From Mycobacterium sp. (GTDB lineage: Bacteria > Actinomycetota > Actinomycetes > Mycobacteriales > Mycobacteriaceae), in NCBI GenBank assembly GCA_026393245.1, contig JAPLAO010000134.1, positions 1 through 45,972 of the forward strand: DNA of 45,972 nucleotides, written 5' to 3'. The first letter of the stretch is position 1. The number at the start of each line of letters is the position of its first letter. Positions 36,097 through 44,458 of the stretch are shown here, one piece after another. The position numbers and the translations under genes were made by a program. The notes beneath the pieces were generated by a model. It saw only the letters and a list, made by a program, of their open reading frames with translations, was not told the DNA's origin and searched no databases.

Positions 36097-37944
36097 CTAG
36101 CGGCGATTCGGATCCGGCTGGGGGATAGCGGCGAGTAACGCCCGGGTGTAAGGGTGGCGCGGATCGGCGAACACCTGATCGGCCTCGCCGTACTCCACGA
36201 TCTTGCCGTGCTGCATCACCGCCACCCGGTGAGCCAGGTGCTTGACCACCGACAGGTCGTGGGAGACGAAAAGATAGGTCAGGTCGAACTCGCGCTGCAG
36301 ATCTAGTAGCAGGTTGATGATGCCGGCCTGGATGGAGACGTCCAGAGCCGACACCGGCTCGTCGAGTGCGAGGATCTTCGGCTGCAGCGCTAACGCCCGG
36401 GCGATACCGATCCGCTGCTTCTGGCCGCCGGAGAAATCGCCCGGGTACCGGCTGGCGTCGGCGCGGGAGAGGCCGACGATCTCCAGCAACTCGGCGACAC
36501 GGGCATCGGTGGAAGCTTTGTCGAAACCGTTGGCGCCCAACGGCTCCGCGAGAATATCGGACACCGGCAGCCGGGGATCCAGGGCCGCCACCGGGTCCTG
36601 GAATACCACCTGCAGATGCCGGCGCAGTTCCCGGCGGCGCTGGGTGCTCAGCGTCGCGACATCGATGCCCAGCACCTCGATCGAGCCGGACTGCGGGGCG
36701 CGCAGTTCCAGGATCTCGTGCAGTGTGGTGGATTTTCCCGACCCGGACTCGCCGACGATACCGAGCGTCTGTCCGCGCGGCACCTCGAAGCTGATGCCGT
36801 CGATCGCGCGAACCTCGCCGATCCGGCGGCGAAACACCACACCCTTGGTCAATGCAAAGGTCTTGGACAGATCCTTGACCCGCACCACGATCTCGGTCTC
36901 TGTCTCGGAGTCGTCATCGGCGATCGGCGGTCGGGTAGCCACCCCGAAGACCTCCGCGGCGCTGCGGCCGACCACCTGGTCGGTGCGGATGCAGGCCGCC
37001 GCATGCCCCGGTGCGACGGTTTCCAGTGCGGGCTCGGCAGCGCGGCACTCGTCGACGGCCAACGGGCAACGCGGCGCGAACGTGCACCCGGGCGGCAGTG
37101 TCACCAGCGACGGCGGCGCACCCGGGATTGGCACCAGCCGTTCGCCGCGGGGTGCGGCCAGGCGGGGCACCGAGCCCAGAAGTCCTGCGGTGTAGGGCAT
37201 TCGGCGGTCTGCGTACAGATCCGCCACCAATGCCGTCTCGACCGCTCGGCCGGCGTACATCACCAACGCCCGGTCGGCGAACTCGGCCACCACGCCCAGG
37301 TCGTGCGTGATGATCAGCACCCCGGCGCCGGTCACATCGCGGGCGGTCTTGAGCACCTCCAGGATCTGCGCCTGCACCGTGACGTCGAGGGCGGTGGTCG
37401 GCTCGTCGCAGATGATCAGGTCCGGGTCATTGGCGATCGCGATCGCGATCACCACCCGTTGCCGCTCGCCGCCGGAGAGTTCGTGCGGAAACGATCGCGC
37501 CCGCGTCTCGGCCGCGGTGATACCGACGAGATCCATGAGTTCGACCGCCCGCCGCCGCGCTTCAGTCCTGCCCACCTCGGCGTGGTGCACCGTGATCGCC
37601 TCGGCGATCTGATCGCCCACGGTGTACACCGGGGTGAGCGCAGACATCGGGTCCTGGAACACCGTGCCGATGCGCGCGCCGCGGATCGCCGACATGTCCG
37701 CATCGGAGCTACCCAGTAATTCGTTGTCCCCCAATCGGACCGAGCCGGACACCTCGGCGTAGGGCGGCAGCAAGCCGATCACCGCCATCGCCGCCGCCGA
37801 CTTACCCGACCCGGACTCACCGACCATCGCCACCACCTCCCCGGGCGCGATGTGATAGCTCAGGCCCCGAACGGCATACAGGTCACCGCCATCGGTGGGA
37901 AACGTGACCGCGAGGTTGTCGACCTTGAGCAGTGGTGTGCTCAC
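36097..37944 (-). CDS. oppD: oligopeptide ABC transporter ATP-binding protein OppD (fused double ATPase)
   Basis: A 615-residue protein holding two complete ATPases, equivalent to OppD plus OppF. Domain 1 (about 1-270): Walker [14 protein letters not shown], signature [12 protein letters not shown] and Walker [13 protein letters not shown], ending with the Cys-rich peptide-transporter motif [20 protein letters not shown]. Domain 2 (about 310-560): [27 protein letters not shown] and [12 protein letters not shown]. It powers peptide import. The GTG at 37944 gives a 4-nt overlap with the oppC stop; longer open frame upstream is out-of-frame read of oppC. Confidence 0.95.
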   Translation of the reverse strand: MSTPLLKVDNLAVTFPTDGGDLYAVRGLSYHIAPGEVVAMVGESGSGKSAAAMAVIGLLPPYAEVSGSVRLGDNELLGSSDADMSAIRGARIGTVFQDPMSALTPVYTVGDQIAEAITVHHAEVGRTEARRRAVELMDLVGITAAETRARSFPHELSGGERQRVVIAIAIANDPDLIICDEPTTALDVTVQAQILEVLKTARDVTGAGVLIITHDLGVVAEFADRALVMYAGRAVETALVADLYADRRMPYTAGLLGSVPRLAAPRGERLVPIPGAPPSLVTLPPGCTFAPRCPLAVDECRAAEPALETVAPGHAAACIRTDQVVGRSAAEVFGVATRPPIADDDSETETEIVVRVKDLSKTFALTKGVVFRRRIGEVRAIDGISFEVPRGQTLGIVGESGSGKSTTLHEILELRAPQSGSIEVLGIDVATLSTQRRRELRRHLQVVFQDPVAALDPRLPVSDILAEPLGANGFDKASTDARVAELLEIVGLSRADASRYPGDFSGGQKQRIGIARALALQPKILALDEPVSALDVSIQAGIINLLLDLQREFDLTYLFVSHDLSVVKHLAHRVAVMQHGKIVEYGEADQVFADPRHPYTRALLAAIPQPDPNRR

Positions 37945-38918
37945 GGCCGATTCCTCCCGCGGCGTTGCCGCAGATTGATCCTCCTGCGGCGTTGCCGCAG
38001 ATTGCTGCTGCCCGGGTCGAAGGCATCGCGCAGACCGTCGCCGGCGAGGTTGGCGCACATCAGGATTGTCACCAGCACTCCGGCGGGGAACAGAAATACC
38101 CACGGGAACGTGGTCGCCGACTTGGTGGCGTCGGCGATCAGCGTGCCCAGCGACACATCCGGCGGCTGGACGCCGAATCCCAGGAAGCTCAAACCGGTTT
38201 CGGCCAGGATCGCGCCACCCACATTGAGCGCGGTGTCGATGATGAGGATCGAAGCCACGTTGGGCAGGATGTGGCGAGCGATGATCTGCCGGTTTGGTAC
38301 GCCCATATACCGCGCGGCTTGGACGTATTCGCGTTCGCGGAGGCTCATCGTCAGACCGCGCACCATGCGGGAGGAGATCATCCAACTGAATGTGGCCAGC
38401 AGCACGATCAGCAGTGCGACATTGGCTGAGCTCTTGGTCCGAGGCGAGACGATCGCGATGAGGATGAAGCTGGGCACCACCAGTAGCAGGTCCACGAACC
38501 ACATCAGCGCGCGGTCACGCCAGCCGCCGAAGTAGCCGGCGATCGCCCCGACGGTCGCCGCGATCAGCGTCGAGATCACCGCCACACACAGGCCGATCAG
38601 CATCGACTTTTGCATGCCCCGCAAGACCTGGGCCAGCACGTCCTGGCCCAGCGCATTGGTGCCGAACCAGTGCGTCGTACTCGGTGGTGTCTGCAGCGCG
38701 TAGAAGTCGAGATCGGTATAGGAGTACGGCAGCAGTGGAGGTAACGCGTAGCACCCGATGAACAGCCCCACCAGCACCGCAGAAGCGATGACTGCCCACC
38801 GATTTCGCGCGAACCGTCGTGCCACCAAGGTTCGCCGGGAGACGAACTCCGATCGGTCGACGGGAGAGCCGTCGGCGCCTGCGGTCGCGGGGGTTTCAGT
38901 CGGGGCGGATTCGGTCAT
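37941..38918 (-). CDS. oppC: oligopeptide ABC permease OppC
   Basis: A 325-residue permease with about 6 helices and an N-terminal cytoplasmic extension (about 40 residues). The conserved permease loop contacting the ATPase is visible at [20 protein letters not shown]. The ATG at 38918 overlaps the oppB stop (ATGA). The C-terminus is odd: the last 23 residues are strongly basic and contain a 9-codon tandem duplication ([17 protein letters not shown]) just before the stop, so this tail is a recent addition and probably not needed for transport. Confidence 0.93.
   Translation of the reverse strand: MTESAPTETPATAGADGSPVDRSEFVSRRTLVARRFARNRWAVIASAVLVGLFIGCYALPPLLPYSYTDLDFYALQTPPSTTHWFGTNALGQDVLAQVLRGMQKSMLIGLCVAVISTLIAATVGAIAGYFGGWRDRALMWFVDLLLVVPSFILIAIVSPRTKSSANVALLIVLLATFSWMISSRMVRGLTMSLREREYVQAARYMGVPNRQIIARHILPNVASILIIDTALNVGGAILAETGLSFLGFGVQPPDVSLGTLIADATKSATTFPWVFLFPAGVLVTILMCANLAGDGLRDAFDPGSSNLRQRRRRINLRQRRGRNRP
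37953..38006. repeat. two tandem 27-bp units in the 3' end of oppC
   Basis: Units at 37953-37979 and 37980-38006 match at 25 of 27 bases. Each contains the small palindrome GCGGCGTTGCCGC. The unit is nine codons, so oppC stays in frame and gains a repeated basic tail. Confidence 0.85.
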
Positions 38919-39892
38919 GTCACCCGCACCCGCGGATCGAGGATCGCATAGATGACATCGGAGAGCAGACCGGCCAGCAGCACCACGGCACCGGAGAACA
39001 CCGTGATGGCGGCGACGATATTGGTGTCCTGGGTGGATATTCCCTGCACCACCCACTCGCCCATACCGTGCCAGCCGAAGATCTTCTCTACGAACACCGC
39101 TCCGGTCACCAGTCCGGCGACGCTGTAGGCGAACAGGGTCGCCATCGGGATCAGCGCGGTGCGCAGGCCGTGTTTGAACAGCGCCTGGCGCCGCGTCAGA
39201 CCCTTAGCCCGGGCCGTGCGGATGAAATCCTGGCCGAGCACGTCGAGCATTGCGTTGCGCTGATAGCGGCTGTAGCCGGCGATCGCCATCAACGCCAGGG
39301 TCATGGTGGGCAGCACCAGGTGCTGCACCCGGTCGACGAATTGATTCCACGGTCCGCCGACGGCATCCGGTGACGTCTCGCCGGTGTATTCGAAGAGTTG
39401 TACGCCCAGGACCGAATTGACCCGCAGTGCGGCCAGGATCAGCAGACCGGCCAGCACGAACGTCGGTGTGCTGATGATCAGCAGCGACACCGCGGTGATC
39501 ACCCGATCCGACATTCGGTATTGGCGGACCGCACCCCAGGCGCCCACCAGCACACCGATCACTGTGCCCATGATCGAGCCGATTACCAGCAGTCGCAGGC
39601 TCACGCCGATGCGCCGCCACAGGTCGTCGGAGACCGGTTGGCCGTTGACCGTGGTACCGAAATCGCCGCGGACCGCGCCGGATACCCAGTGCGCGTAGCG
39701 CAGCGGCACCGGCTTATCCAGATCCAGCTCGGCGGCCTTGGCGTCGATCACGGCCTGGGGCGGTCGCGGGTTGCGCTGCAGCAGGCTGTTGAGCGGGGTG
39801 AAGGTCAACGACGTCAGGGTGAATGTCAGGAATGAAGCCAGTGCCAGCAGCACGATGTAATTGAGTAGTCGGCGCGCCAGGAACCGCGTCAT
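38915..39892 (-). CDS. oppB: oligopeptide ABC permease OppB
   Basis: A 325-residue permease, as I recall for M. tuberculosis OppB. The start MTRFLARRLLNYIVLLALAS enters helix 1 directly. Six helices are apparent, and the ATPase-contact loop is DFIRTARAKGLTRRQALFKHGL. It forms the membrane channel with OppC. First gene of the opp operon; the ATG at 39892 is preceded by a roughly 35-nt leader from a TACCCT element embedded in a palindrome. Confidence 0.95.
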   Translation of the reverse strand: MTRFLARRLLNYIVLLALASFLTFTLTSLTFTPLNSLLQRNPRPPQAVIDAKAAELDLDKPVPLRYAHWVSGAVRGDFGTTVNGQPVSDDLWRRIGVSLRLLVIGSIMGTVIGVLVGAWGAVRQYRMSDRVITAVSLLIISTPTFVLAGLLILAALRVNSVLGVQLFEYTGETSPDAVGGPWNQFVDRVQHLVLPTMTLALMAIAGYSRYQRNAMLDVLGQDFIRTARAKGLTRRQALFKHGLRTALIPMATLFAYSVAGLVTGAVFVEKIFGWHGMGEWVVQGISTQDTNIVAAITVFSGAVVLLAGLLSDVIYAILDPRVRVT

Positions 39893-39920
39893 CGGCGGTG
39901 CTCGGGCGGTCGGCGCATGC

Positions 39921-39936
39921 AGCACAGGGTAGTGCT
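39921..39936 (-). promoter_or_regulatory. opp operon promoter with palindrome centred on the -10
   Basis: AGCAC, TACCCT, GTGCT on the minus strand: a TAnnnT hexamer exactly framed by 5-bp inverted arms. This places a candidate operator over the opp -10 region. Confidence 0.4.
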
Positions 39937-39947
39937 GGGGCTGCCGC

Positions 39948-39953
39948 TACCAT
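39948..39953 (+). promoter_or_regulatory. -10 candidate for the carbonic anhydrase gene (TACCAT)
   Basis: TACCAT lies about 38 nt before the GTG at 39992. A leader of about 30 nt would contain the strong AGGAGG ribosome site at 39981-39986. Confidence 0.35.
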
Positions 39954-39991
39954 CGCTACGACCCGACCCATTGGAGAAACAGGAGGCGGCC

Positions 39992-40483
39992 GTGAGCGTC
40001 ACCGACGAGTACCTGGCCAATAACGCCGAATACGCCAAGGCCTTCACCGGGCCGCTGCCGCTGCCGCCGAGCAAGCATGTTGCGGTGGTCGCGTGCATGG
40101 ATGCCCGGATGAACGTCTACGGCATCCTCGGCCTCAACGAGGGTGAGGCGCATGTGATCCGCAACGCCGGCGGGGTGGTCACCGACGACGAGATCCGTTC
40201 CCTGGCGATCAGCCAGCGACTGCTCGGCACCCGCGAGATCATCCTGATCCACCACACCGACTGCGGCATGCTGACCTTCACCGACGACGACTTCAAGCGC
40301 GACCTCCAGGCCGAGACGGGTATCAAGCCGGAATGGGCGGCGGAGTCGTTTCCGGACATCGACGAGGACGTCCGGCAGTCCCTGCGCCGCATCGAGGCCA
40401 GCCCCTTCGTCACCCTGCACACCTCGCTGCGCGGGTTCGTCTTTGACGTGGCGACCGGCAAGCTCACCGAGGTCACGCTGTAG
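39992..40483 (+). CDS. canA: beta-carbonic anhydrase (Rv1284-like)
   Basis: A 163-residue beta-class carbonic anhydrase, to my knowledge the same length as M. tuberculosis Rv1284. Zinc ligands are Cys35 (VVACMDARM), His88 and Cys91 (IHHTDCGM); the catalytic Asp37-Arg39 dyad is present. It interconverts CO2 and bicarbonate in the cytoplasm. The GTG at 39992 is fixed by AGGAGG 5 nt upstream; a longer open frame without a ribosome site was rejected. It precedes cysD by 89 bp, a linkage conserved in mycobacteria, but cysD has its own promoter. Confidence 0.96.
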   Translation: MSVTDEYLANNAEYAKAFTGPLPLPPSKHVAVVACMDARMNVYGILGLNEGEAHVIRNAGGVVTDDEIRSLAISQRLLGTREIILIHHTDCGMLTFTDDDFKRDLQAETGIKPEWAAESFPDIDEDVRQSLRRIEASPFVTLHTSLRGFVFDVATGKLTEVTL

Positions 40484-40492
40484 CTCGGGTAG

Positions 40493-40522
40493 TTGACAGG
40501 ATCGAACCGATCTGGCTAACGT
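40493..40522 (+). promoter_or_regulatory. cysD promoter with palindrome in the spacer
   Basis: A consensus -35 TTGACA (40493-40498) and -10 TAACGT (40517-40522) are separated by 18 bp. The spacer contains the perfect inverted repeat GATCG, AAC, CGATC (40500-40512), a possible regulator site. The predicted leader is about 45 nt and ends with ACGAGGAAAC before the ATG. Confidence 0.6.
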
Positions 40523-40572
40523 CTCCCCATCCCGGTAAATCCGGTCAAACGTACCAACTTTACGAGGAAACA

Positions 40573-41502
40573 ATGGTCAATCCGGTTGCCGAGGTGCCCA
40601 CAGCCGGTCGCTACGAGCTCAGCCAGCTGCGCTCGCTGGAGGCCGAGGCGATCCACATCATCCGCGAGGTCGCTGCCGAGTTCGAGCGGCCGGTGCTGCT
40701 GTTCTCCGGCGGCAAGGACTCGATCGTGATGCTGCATCTGGCGATCAAGGCGTTCGCTCCCGGCCGGCTGCCGTTTCCGGTCATGCATGTCGACACCGGG
40801 CACAACTTCGACGAGGTGCTCGCCACCCGCGACGAACTCGTCGCCCGCCACGGTGTGCGGCTGGTGGTGGCCAGCGTGCAGCAGGACATCGACGCCGGCC
40901 GGGCGGTGGACAACGGGCCGTCACGCAACCCGTTGCAGACCGTGACATTGCTCCGGGCCATCCGGGAGAACAAGTTCGACGCCGCGTTCGGCGGGGCGCG
41001 CCGCGATGAGGAGAAGGCCCGCGCCAAGGAACGTGTGTTCAGTTTCCGCGATGAGTTCGGCCAGTGGGATCCCAAGGCGCAGCGTCCTGAACTGTGGAAC
41101 CTCTACAACGGCCGGCATCGCAAGGGTGAACACATCCGAGTCTTCCCGCTGTCGAACTGGACCGAGTACGACATCTGGGCCTATATCGGCGCCGAGAGCA
41201 TTCCGCTGCCCGGCATCTACTACGCGCACACCCGTCCGGTATTCCGTCGCGACGGCATGCTGCTGGCCGTGCACGAGTTCATGCAACCGGCCGCAGGCGA
41301 GGAAGTGTTCGAGACCTCGGTGCGGTTCCGCACCGTCGGCGACGTCACCTGCACCGGCTGCGTGGAATCGGTGGCCGTCAGCGTCGAGGACGTCATCGCC
41401 GAGACCGCGCTGTCGCGGCTCACCGAACGCGGCGCCACCCGCGCCGACGACCGGATATCGGAAGCCGGTATGGAAGACCGCAAGCGGGAGGGCTACTTCT
41501 GA
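40573..41502 (+). CDS. cysD: sulfate adenylyltransferase subunit 2 CysD
   Basis: A 309-residue ATP-sulfurylase catalytic subunit. The PP-loop pyrophosphatase motif LLFSGGKDSIVML lies at about residues 42-54; other family stretches are MHVDTGHNFDEV and GGARRDEEKARAKER. With CysN it makes adenosine 5'-phosphosulfate (APS) from sulfate and ATP, the first step of sulfate assimilation. It is the first gene of the cysD-cysNC-cysQ unit; its TGA overlaps the cysNC ATG by one base. Confidence 0.97.
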   Translation: MVNPVAEVPTAGRYELSQLRSLEAEAIHIIREVAAEFERPVLLFSGGKDSIVMLHLAIKAFAPGRLPFPVMHVDTGHNFDEVLATRDELVARHGVRLVVASVQQDIDAGRAVDNGPSRNPLQTVTLLRAIRENKFDAAFGGARRDEEKARAKERVFSFRDEFGQWDPKAQRPELWNLYNGRHRKGEHIRVFPLSNWTEYDIWAYIGAESIPLPGIYYAHTRPVFRRDGMLLAVHEFMQPAAGEEVFETSVRFRTVGDVTCTGCVESVAVSVEDVIAETALSRLTERGATRADDRISEAGMEDRKREGYF

Positions 41503-43391
41503 TGAGCGTGACCACATCGATCGCGGCGTCCCTGCTGCCCACCGGATCGCTGCTCCGACTGGCCACCGCGGGTTCGGTCGACGACGGCAAGTCGACCCTG
41601 ATCGGCCGGCTGCTGTATGACTCCAAGGCCGTGATGGAGGATCAGCTTGCGGCCGTCGAACGCACCTCGCGCGAACGCGGCAACGAATACACCGACCTCG
41701 CTCTGGTGACCGACGGACTGCGTTCCGAGCGTGAGCAGGGCATCACCATCGACGTGGCCTACCGCTACTTCGGCACGGCCAAGCGGAAATTCATCATCGC
41801 CGACACTCCGGGGCACCTGCAGTACACCCGCAACATGGTCACCGGCGCCTCCACCGCGCAGTTGGTGATCGTGCTCGTCGACGCACGCCACGGGCTGTTG
41901 GAGCAGTCCCGGCGGCATGCCTTCCTGGCCTCGTTGCTCGGGGTGCAGCACATCGTGCTCGCGGTCAACAAGATGGACCTCATCGGCTGGGATCAGGAGC
42001 GCTACAACTGGATTCGGGAGGAGTTCCACGCCTTTGCGGCGCGGCTCGACATTCACGACGTCACCACCATCCCGATGTCGGCACTGCACGGCGACAATGT
42101 GGTGACCAAGAGCGATAAGGCGCCCTGGTACGACGGTCCACCGTTGTTGAGCCACCTCGAGGATGTCTACATCGCCGGTGACCGCAACCTGGTCGACGTG
42201 CGATCTCCGGTGCAGTACGTCATCCGGCCACAGACCCGCGAACACGCCGACCACCGCAGCTACGCGGGCACCGTCGCCAGCGGGATCATGCGCCCCGGCG
42301 ACGAGGTGGTAGTGCTGCCCAGCGGCAAGACCAGTCGCATCACGACCATCGACGGGCCGGAAGGCCCTGTGGCCGAGGCCTTTCCACCCATGGCGGTATC
42401 GATCAGCCTCGCCGACGATATCGACATCTCCCGTGGCGATCTGCTGGCTCGGCCGCAGAACCAGCCCGACGCCAGCACTGAGTTCGACGCGATGGTGTGC
42501 TGGATGGCCGACGAGGCCACCCTGGAACCTGGTCGCGATTACGTCATCAAACACACGACGCGAACGACCAGGGTGCGGGTCACCGCTCTGGACTACCGCC
42601 TTGACGTCAACACCCTGCACCGCGACAAGAGCGCGACCGCACTCAAGCTCAACGAACTCGGCCGGGTGAGCCTGCGCACCCAGGTGCCCCTGATGCTCGA
42701 CGAGTACACCCGCAACGCGGCCACCGGATCGTTCATCCTGATCGACCCCGATACCAACGTCACAGTCGCGGCCGGCATGGTGCGTGACACCGCACCCGCC
42801 GCCACTCGCACCGCCACCCCGAACACGGTGCGCCACCAATCCCTGGTGAGCGCGGGGGAGCGGCTGACCAAGGGCCGCACGCTGTGGTTCACCGGTCTGT
42901 CCGGATCGGGTAAATCCTCGATTGCGGTCCTGGCTGAGCAGAGTCTGCTCGAACAGGGTTCTCCCGCCTACATTCTCGACGGCGACAACCTGCGGCACGG
43001 ACTCAACGCCGACCTCGGATTCACCATGGCCGACCGCGCCGAGAACCTCCGCAGGCTCGCCCACATTGCCACCCTGATGGCCGATGCCGGGCTGACCGTG
43101 CTGGTGCCGGCGATCAGCCCCTTGGAGGAGCATCGCGAGTTGGCCCGAAAAGTGCACTCCGAGGCCGGGATCGAGTTCTTCGAGGTGTTCGTCGACACCC
43201 CGTTGGCCGACTGCGAACTACGTGACCCCAAGGGCCTCTACGCCCGGGCGCGTGCCGGTGAGATCACCCACTTCACCGGAATCGACAGCCCCTATCAACG
43301 GCCCAAGAACCCGGACCTGCGGTTGACCCCGGACCACACCGCGGCCCAAAGCGCCGAGCAGGTCGTCGCACTGCTGGAGTCGCGGCCGTGA
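41502..43391 (+). CDS. cysN: bifunctional sulfate adenylyltransferase subunit 1 / APS kinase CysNC
   Basis: A 629-residue fusion. The N-terminal GTPase (about 1-440) has P-loop GSVDDGKSTLIGRL, switch DTPGHLQYTRNM and NKMD. It drives APS synthesis by CysD using GTP. The C-terminal APS kinase (about 450-629) has FTGLSGSGKSSIAVLAE, ILDGDNLRHGLN and the substrate loop ending FTGIDSPYQRP; it phosphorylates APS to PAPS. The fusion is normal for mycobacteria. Its stop overlaps the GTG of cysQ (GTGA). Confidence 0.97.
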   Translation: MSVTTSIAASLLPTGSLLRLATAGSVDDGKSTLIGRLLYDSKAVMEDQLAAVERTSRERGNEYTDLALVTDGLRSEREQGITIDVAYRYFGTAKRKFIIADTPGHLQYTRNMVTGASTAQLVIVLVDARHGLLEQSRRHAFLASLLGVQHIVLAVNKMDLIGWDQERYNWIREEFHAFAARLDIHDVTTIPMSALHGDNVVTKSDKAPWYDGPPLLSHLEDVYIAGDRNLVDVRSPVQYVIRPQTREHADHRSYAGTVASGIMRPGDEVVVLPSGKTSRITTIDGPEGPVAEAFPPMAVSISLADDIDISRGDLLARPQNQPDASTEFDAMVCWMADEATLEPGRDYVIKHTTRTTRVRVTALDYRLDVNTLHRDKSATALKLNELGRVSLRTQVPLMLDEYTRNAATGSFILIDPDTNVTVAAGMVRDTAPAATRTATPNTVRHQSLVSAGERLTKGRTLWFTGLSGSGKSSIAVLAEQSLLEQGSPAYILDGDNLRHGLNADLGFTMADRAENLRRLAHIATLMADAGLTVLVPAISPLEEHRELARKVHSEAGIEFFEVFVDTPLADCELRDPKGLYARARAGEITHFTGIDSPYQRPKNPDLRLTPDHTAAQSAEQVVALLESRP

Positions 43392-44131
43392 ATGATCCCG
43401 GCATGAACGATCACGAACTGGCCGCCGCACTGGCGACCCGGGCGGGACGGCTACTGCTTGAGGTGCGAACGGAATTCGCCGACGCCACGGCCGAGGACCG
43501 CAAGGCCGCCGGCGACGCGCGGTCGCATGAGTTCCTGATGGAACAACTGGCCGCTGCGCGCCCCGGCGACGCGGTGCTCTCCGAGGAGGCGGCCGACGAC
43601 CCGATCCGGCTGAGATCGAGCCGGGTCTGGATCGTCGACCCACTCGATGGCACCCGCGAGTTCTCCGAACTTGGCCGTGCGGACTGGGCGGTGCACGTCG
43701 CGCTGTGGTCCGACGGTGAATTGATCGCCGGGGCGGTTGCGCTGCCGGCCCAGGGTGTCACGCTGGCGACGCCCGATGTTCCGGCACTTCCGCCGCCGCC
43801 GGCAGTGCCCCGCATCGTGGTGTCACGCACCCGCCCGCCCGCGGTCGCACTGCGGGTCCGCGACGCATTGGGCGGCACGTTGGTCGAGATGGGCTCTGCG
43901 GGTGCCAAAGTCGCCGCGGTGGTCCAGGGCCTCGCGGAGGTGTACGTGCATGCCGGCGGGCAGTACGAGTGGGATTCGGCGGCGCCGGTGGCGGTGGCAC
44001 GGGCGGCAGGCCTGCACACCTCGCGCATCGACGGATCTGCGCTGCAATACAACCAACGCGATCTACTCCTCCCCGATCTGTTGGTGTGCCGACCGCACTA
44101 CGCCGACGCGGCGTTGGCAGCCCTGCGCTAG
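43388..44131 (+). CDS. cysQ: CysQ-type 3'(2'),5'-bisphosphate nucleotidase (inositol phosphatase superfamily)
   Basis: A 247-residue Mg-dependent phosphatase. Motifs: VLSEEAADD (metal Glu), VDPLDGTREF (DPxDGT) and the C-terminal [20 protein letters not shown] (WDxAAP). In this context it should hydrolyse PAP to AMP, removing the by-product of PAPS use. It is coupled to cysNC by GTGA overlap; an ATG five codons later is the alternative start. The last 64 codons are repeated, with about 80% nucleotide identity, at 45757-45951 beyond the next gene, which suggests this locus was rearranged by recombination. Confidence 0.93.
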   Translation: MNDPGMNDHELAAALATRAGRLLLEVRTEFADATAEDRKAAGDARSHEFLMEQLAAARPGDAVLSEEAADDPIRLRSSRVWIVDPLDGTREFSELGRADWAVHVALWSDGELIAGAVALPAQGVTLATPDVPALPPPPAVPRIVVSRTRPPAVALRVRDALGGTLVEMGSAGAKVAAVVQGLAEVYVHAGGQYEWDSAAPVAVARAAGLHTSRIDGSALQYNQRDLLLPDLLVCRPHYADAALAALR

Positions 44132-44458
44132 CGCCCGCAGGGGTCGCGCAAGCCCGGCATTTCCAGCGGTTTTTAGTCACACCCGCACCAGGCGTTTCCC
44201 CTCTGTTACCTGAAAAGATTTGCTCCCGACACCGGACCGGAGCGGCACCGCAGGGGTAGAAGTATGGGAAGAAGCGGTCTCGGTCTTTTTTGCAGCAGTG
44301 TAAAAGCTGCTCTGAGCAGGCAAGTGCAGTGCCGGGACGGTTCGTCACCGCCGGATTTTCAAGGCCTTAGGTAACTTCTTTGCCCGAAGTACTTGCGCTC
44401 AGGATTTTCTCAGCTAGTCTCATGGAGTCAGTATCAACTGCTTACCGGAGGACTTACA
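44132..44458 (+). other. 327-bp intergenic region upstream of the secreted protein gene
   Basis: No coding signal. The stretch is visibly richer in A/T than its surroundings (runs GGTTTTTAG and TCTTTTTTGC). It holds a small hairpin with arms GCAGC/GCTGC (44292-44296 and 44306-44310), a promoter candidate at 44393-44420 and the GGAGGA ribosome site at the right end. The length suggests regulatory content beyond a simple promoter. Confidence 0.5.
44393..44420 (+). promoter_or_regulatory. promoter candidate of the secreted protein gene
   Basis: TTGCGC (44393-44398) and TAGTCT (44415-44420) are separated by 16 bp. The predicted leader of about 30 nt contains GGAGGA, 6 nt before the GTG at 44459. 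Confidence 0.5.

Noticed and set aside
40535-40565. GTAAA/TTTAC inverted repeat in the cysD leader as a riboswitch stem
   Set aside because: The arms are 5 bp with a long loop and no conserved riboswitch core can be recognised.
40523-40572. Possible cysteine-rich leader peptide (attenuator) before cysD
   Set aside because: The leader has no start codon followed by a run of cysteine codons, so the polycysteine attenuator known for some mycobacterial sulfur genes is not present here.
41493-43157. 554-codon minus-strand open frame opposite cysNC
   Set aside because: Shadow of the well-conserved CysNC reading frame; no recognisable domain.
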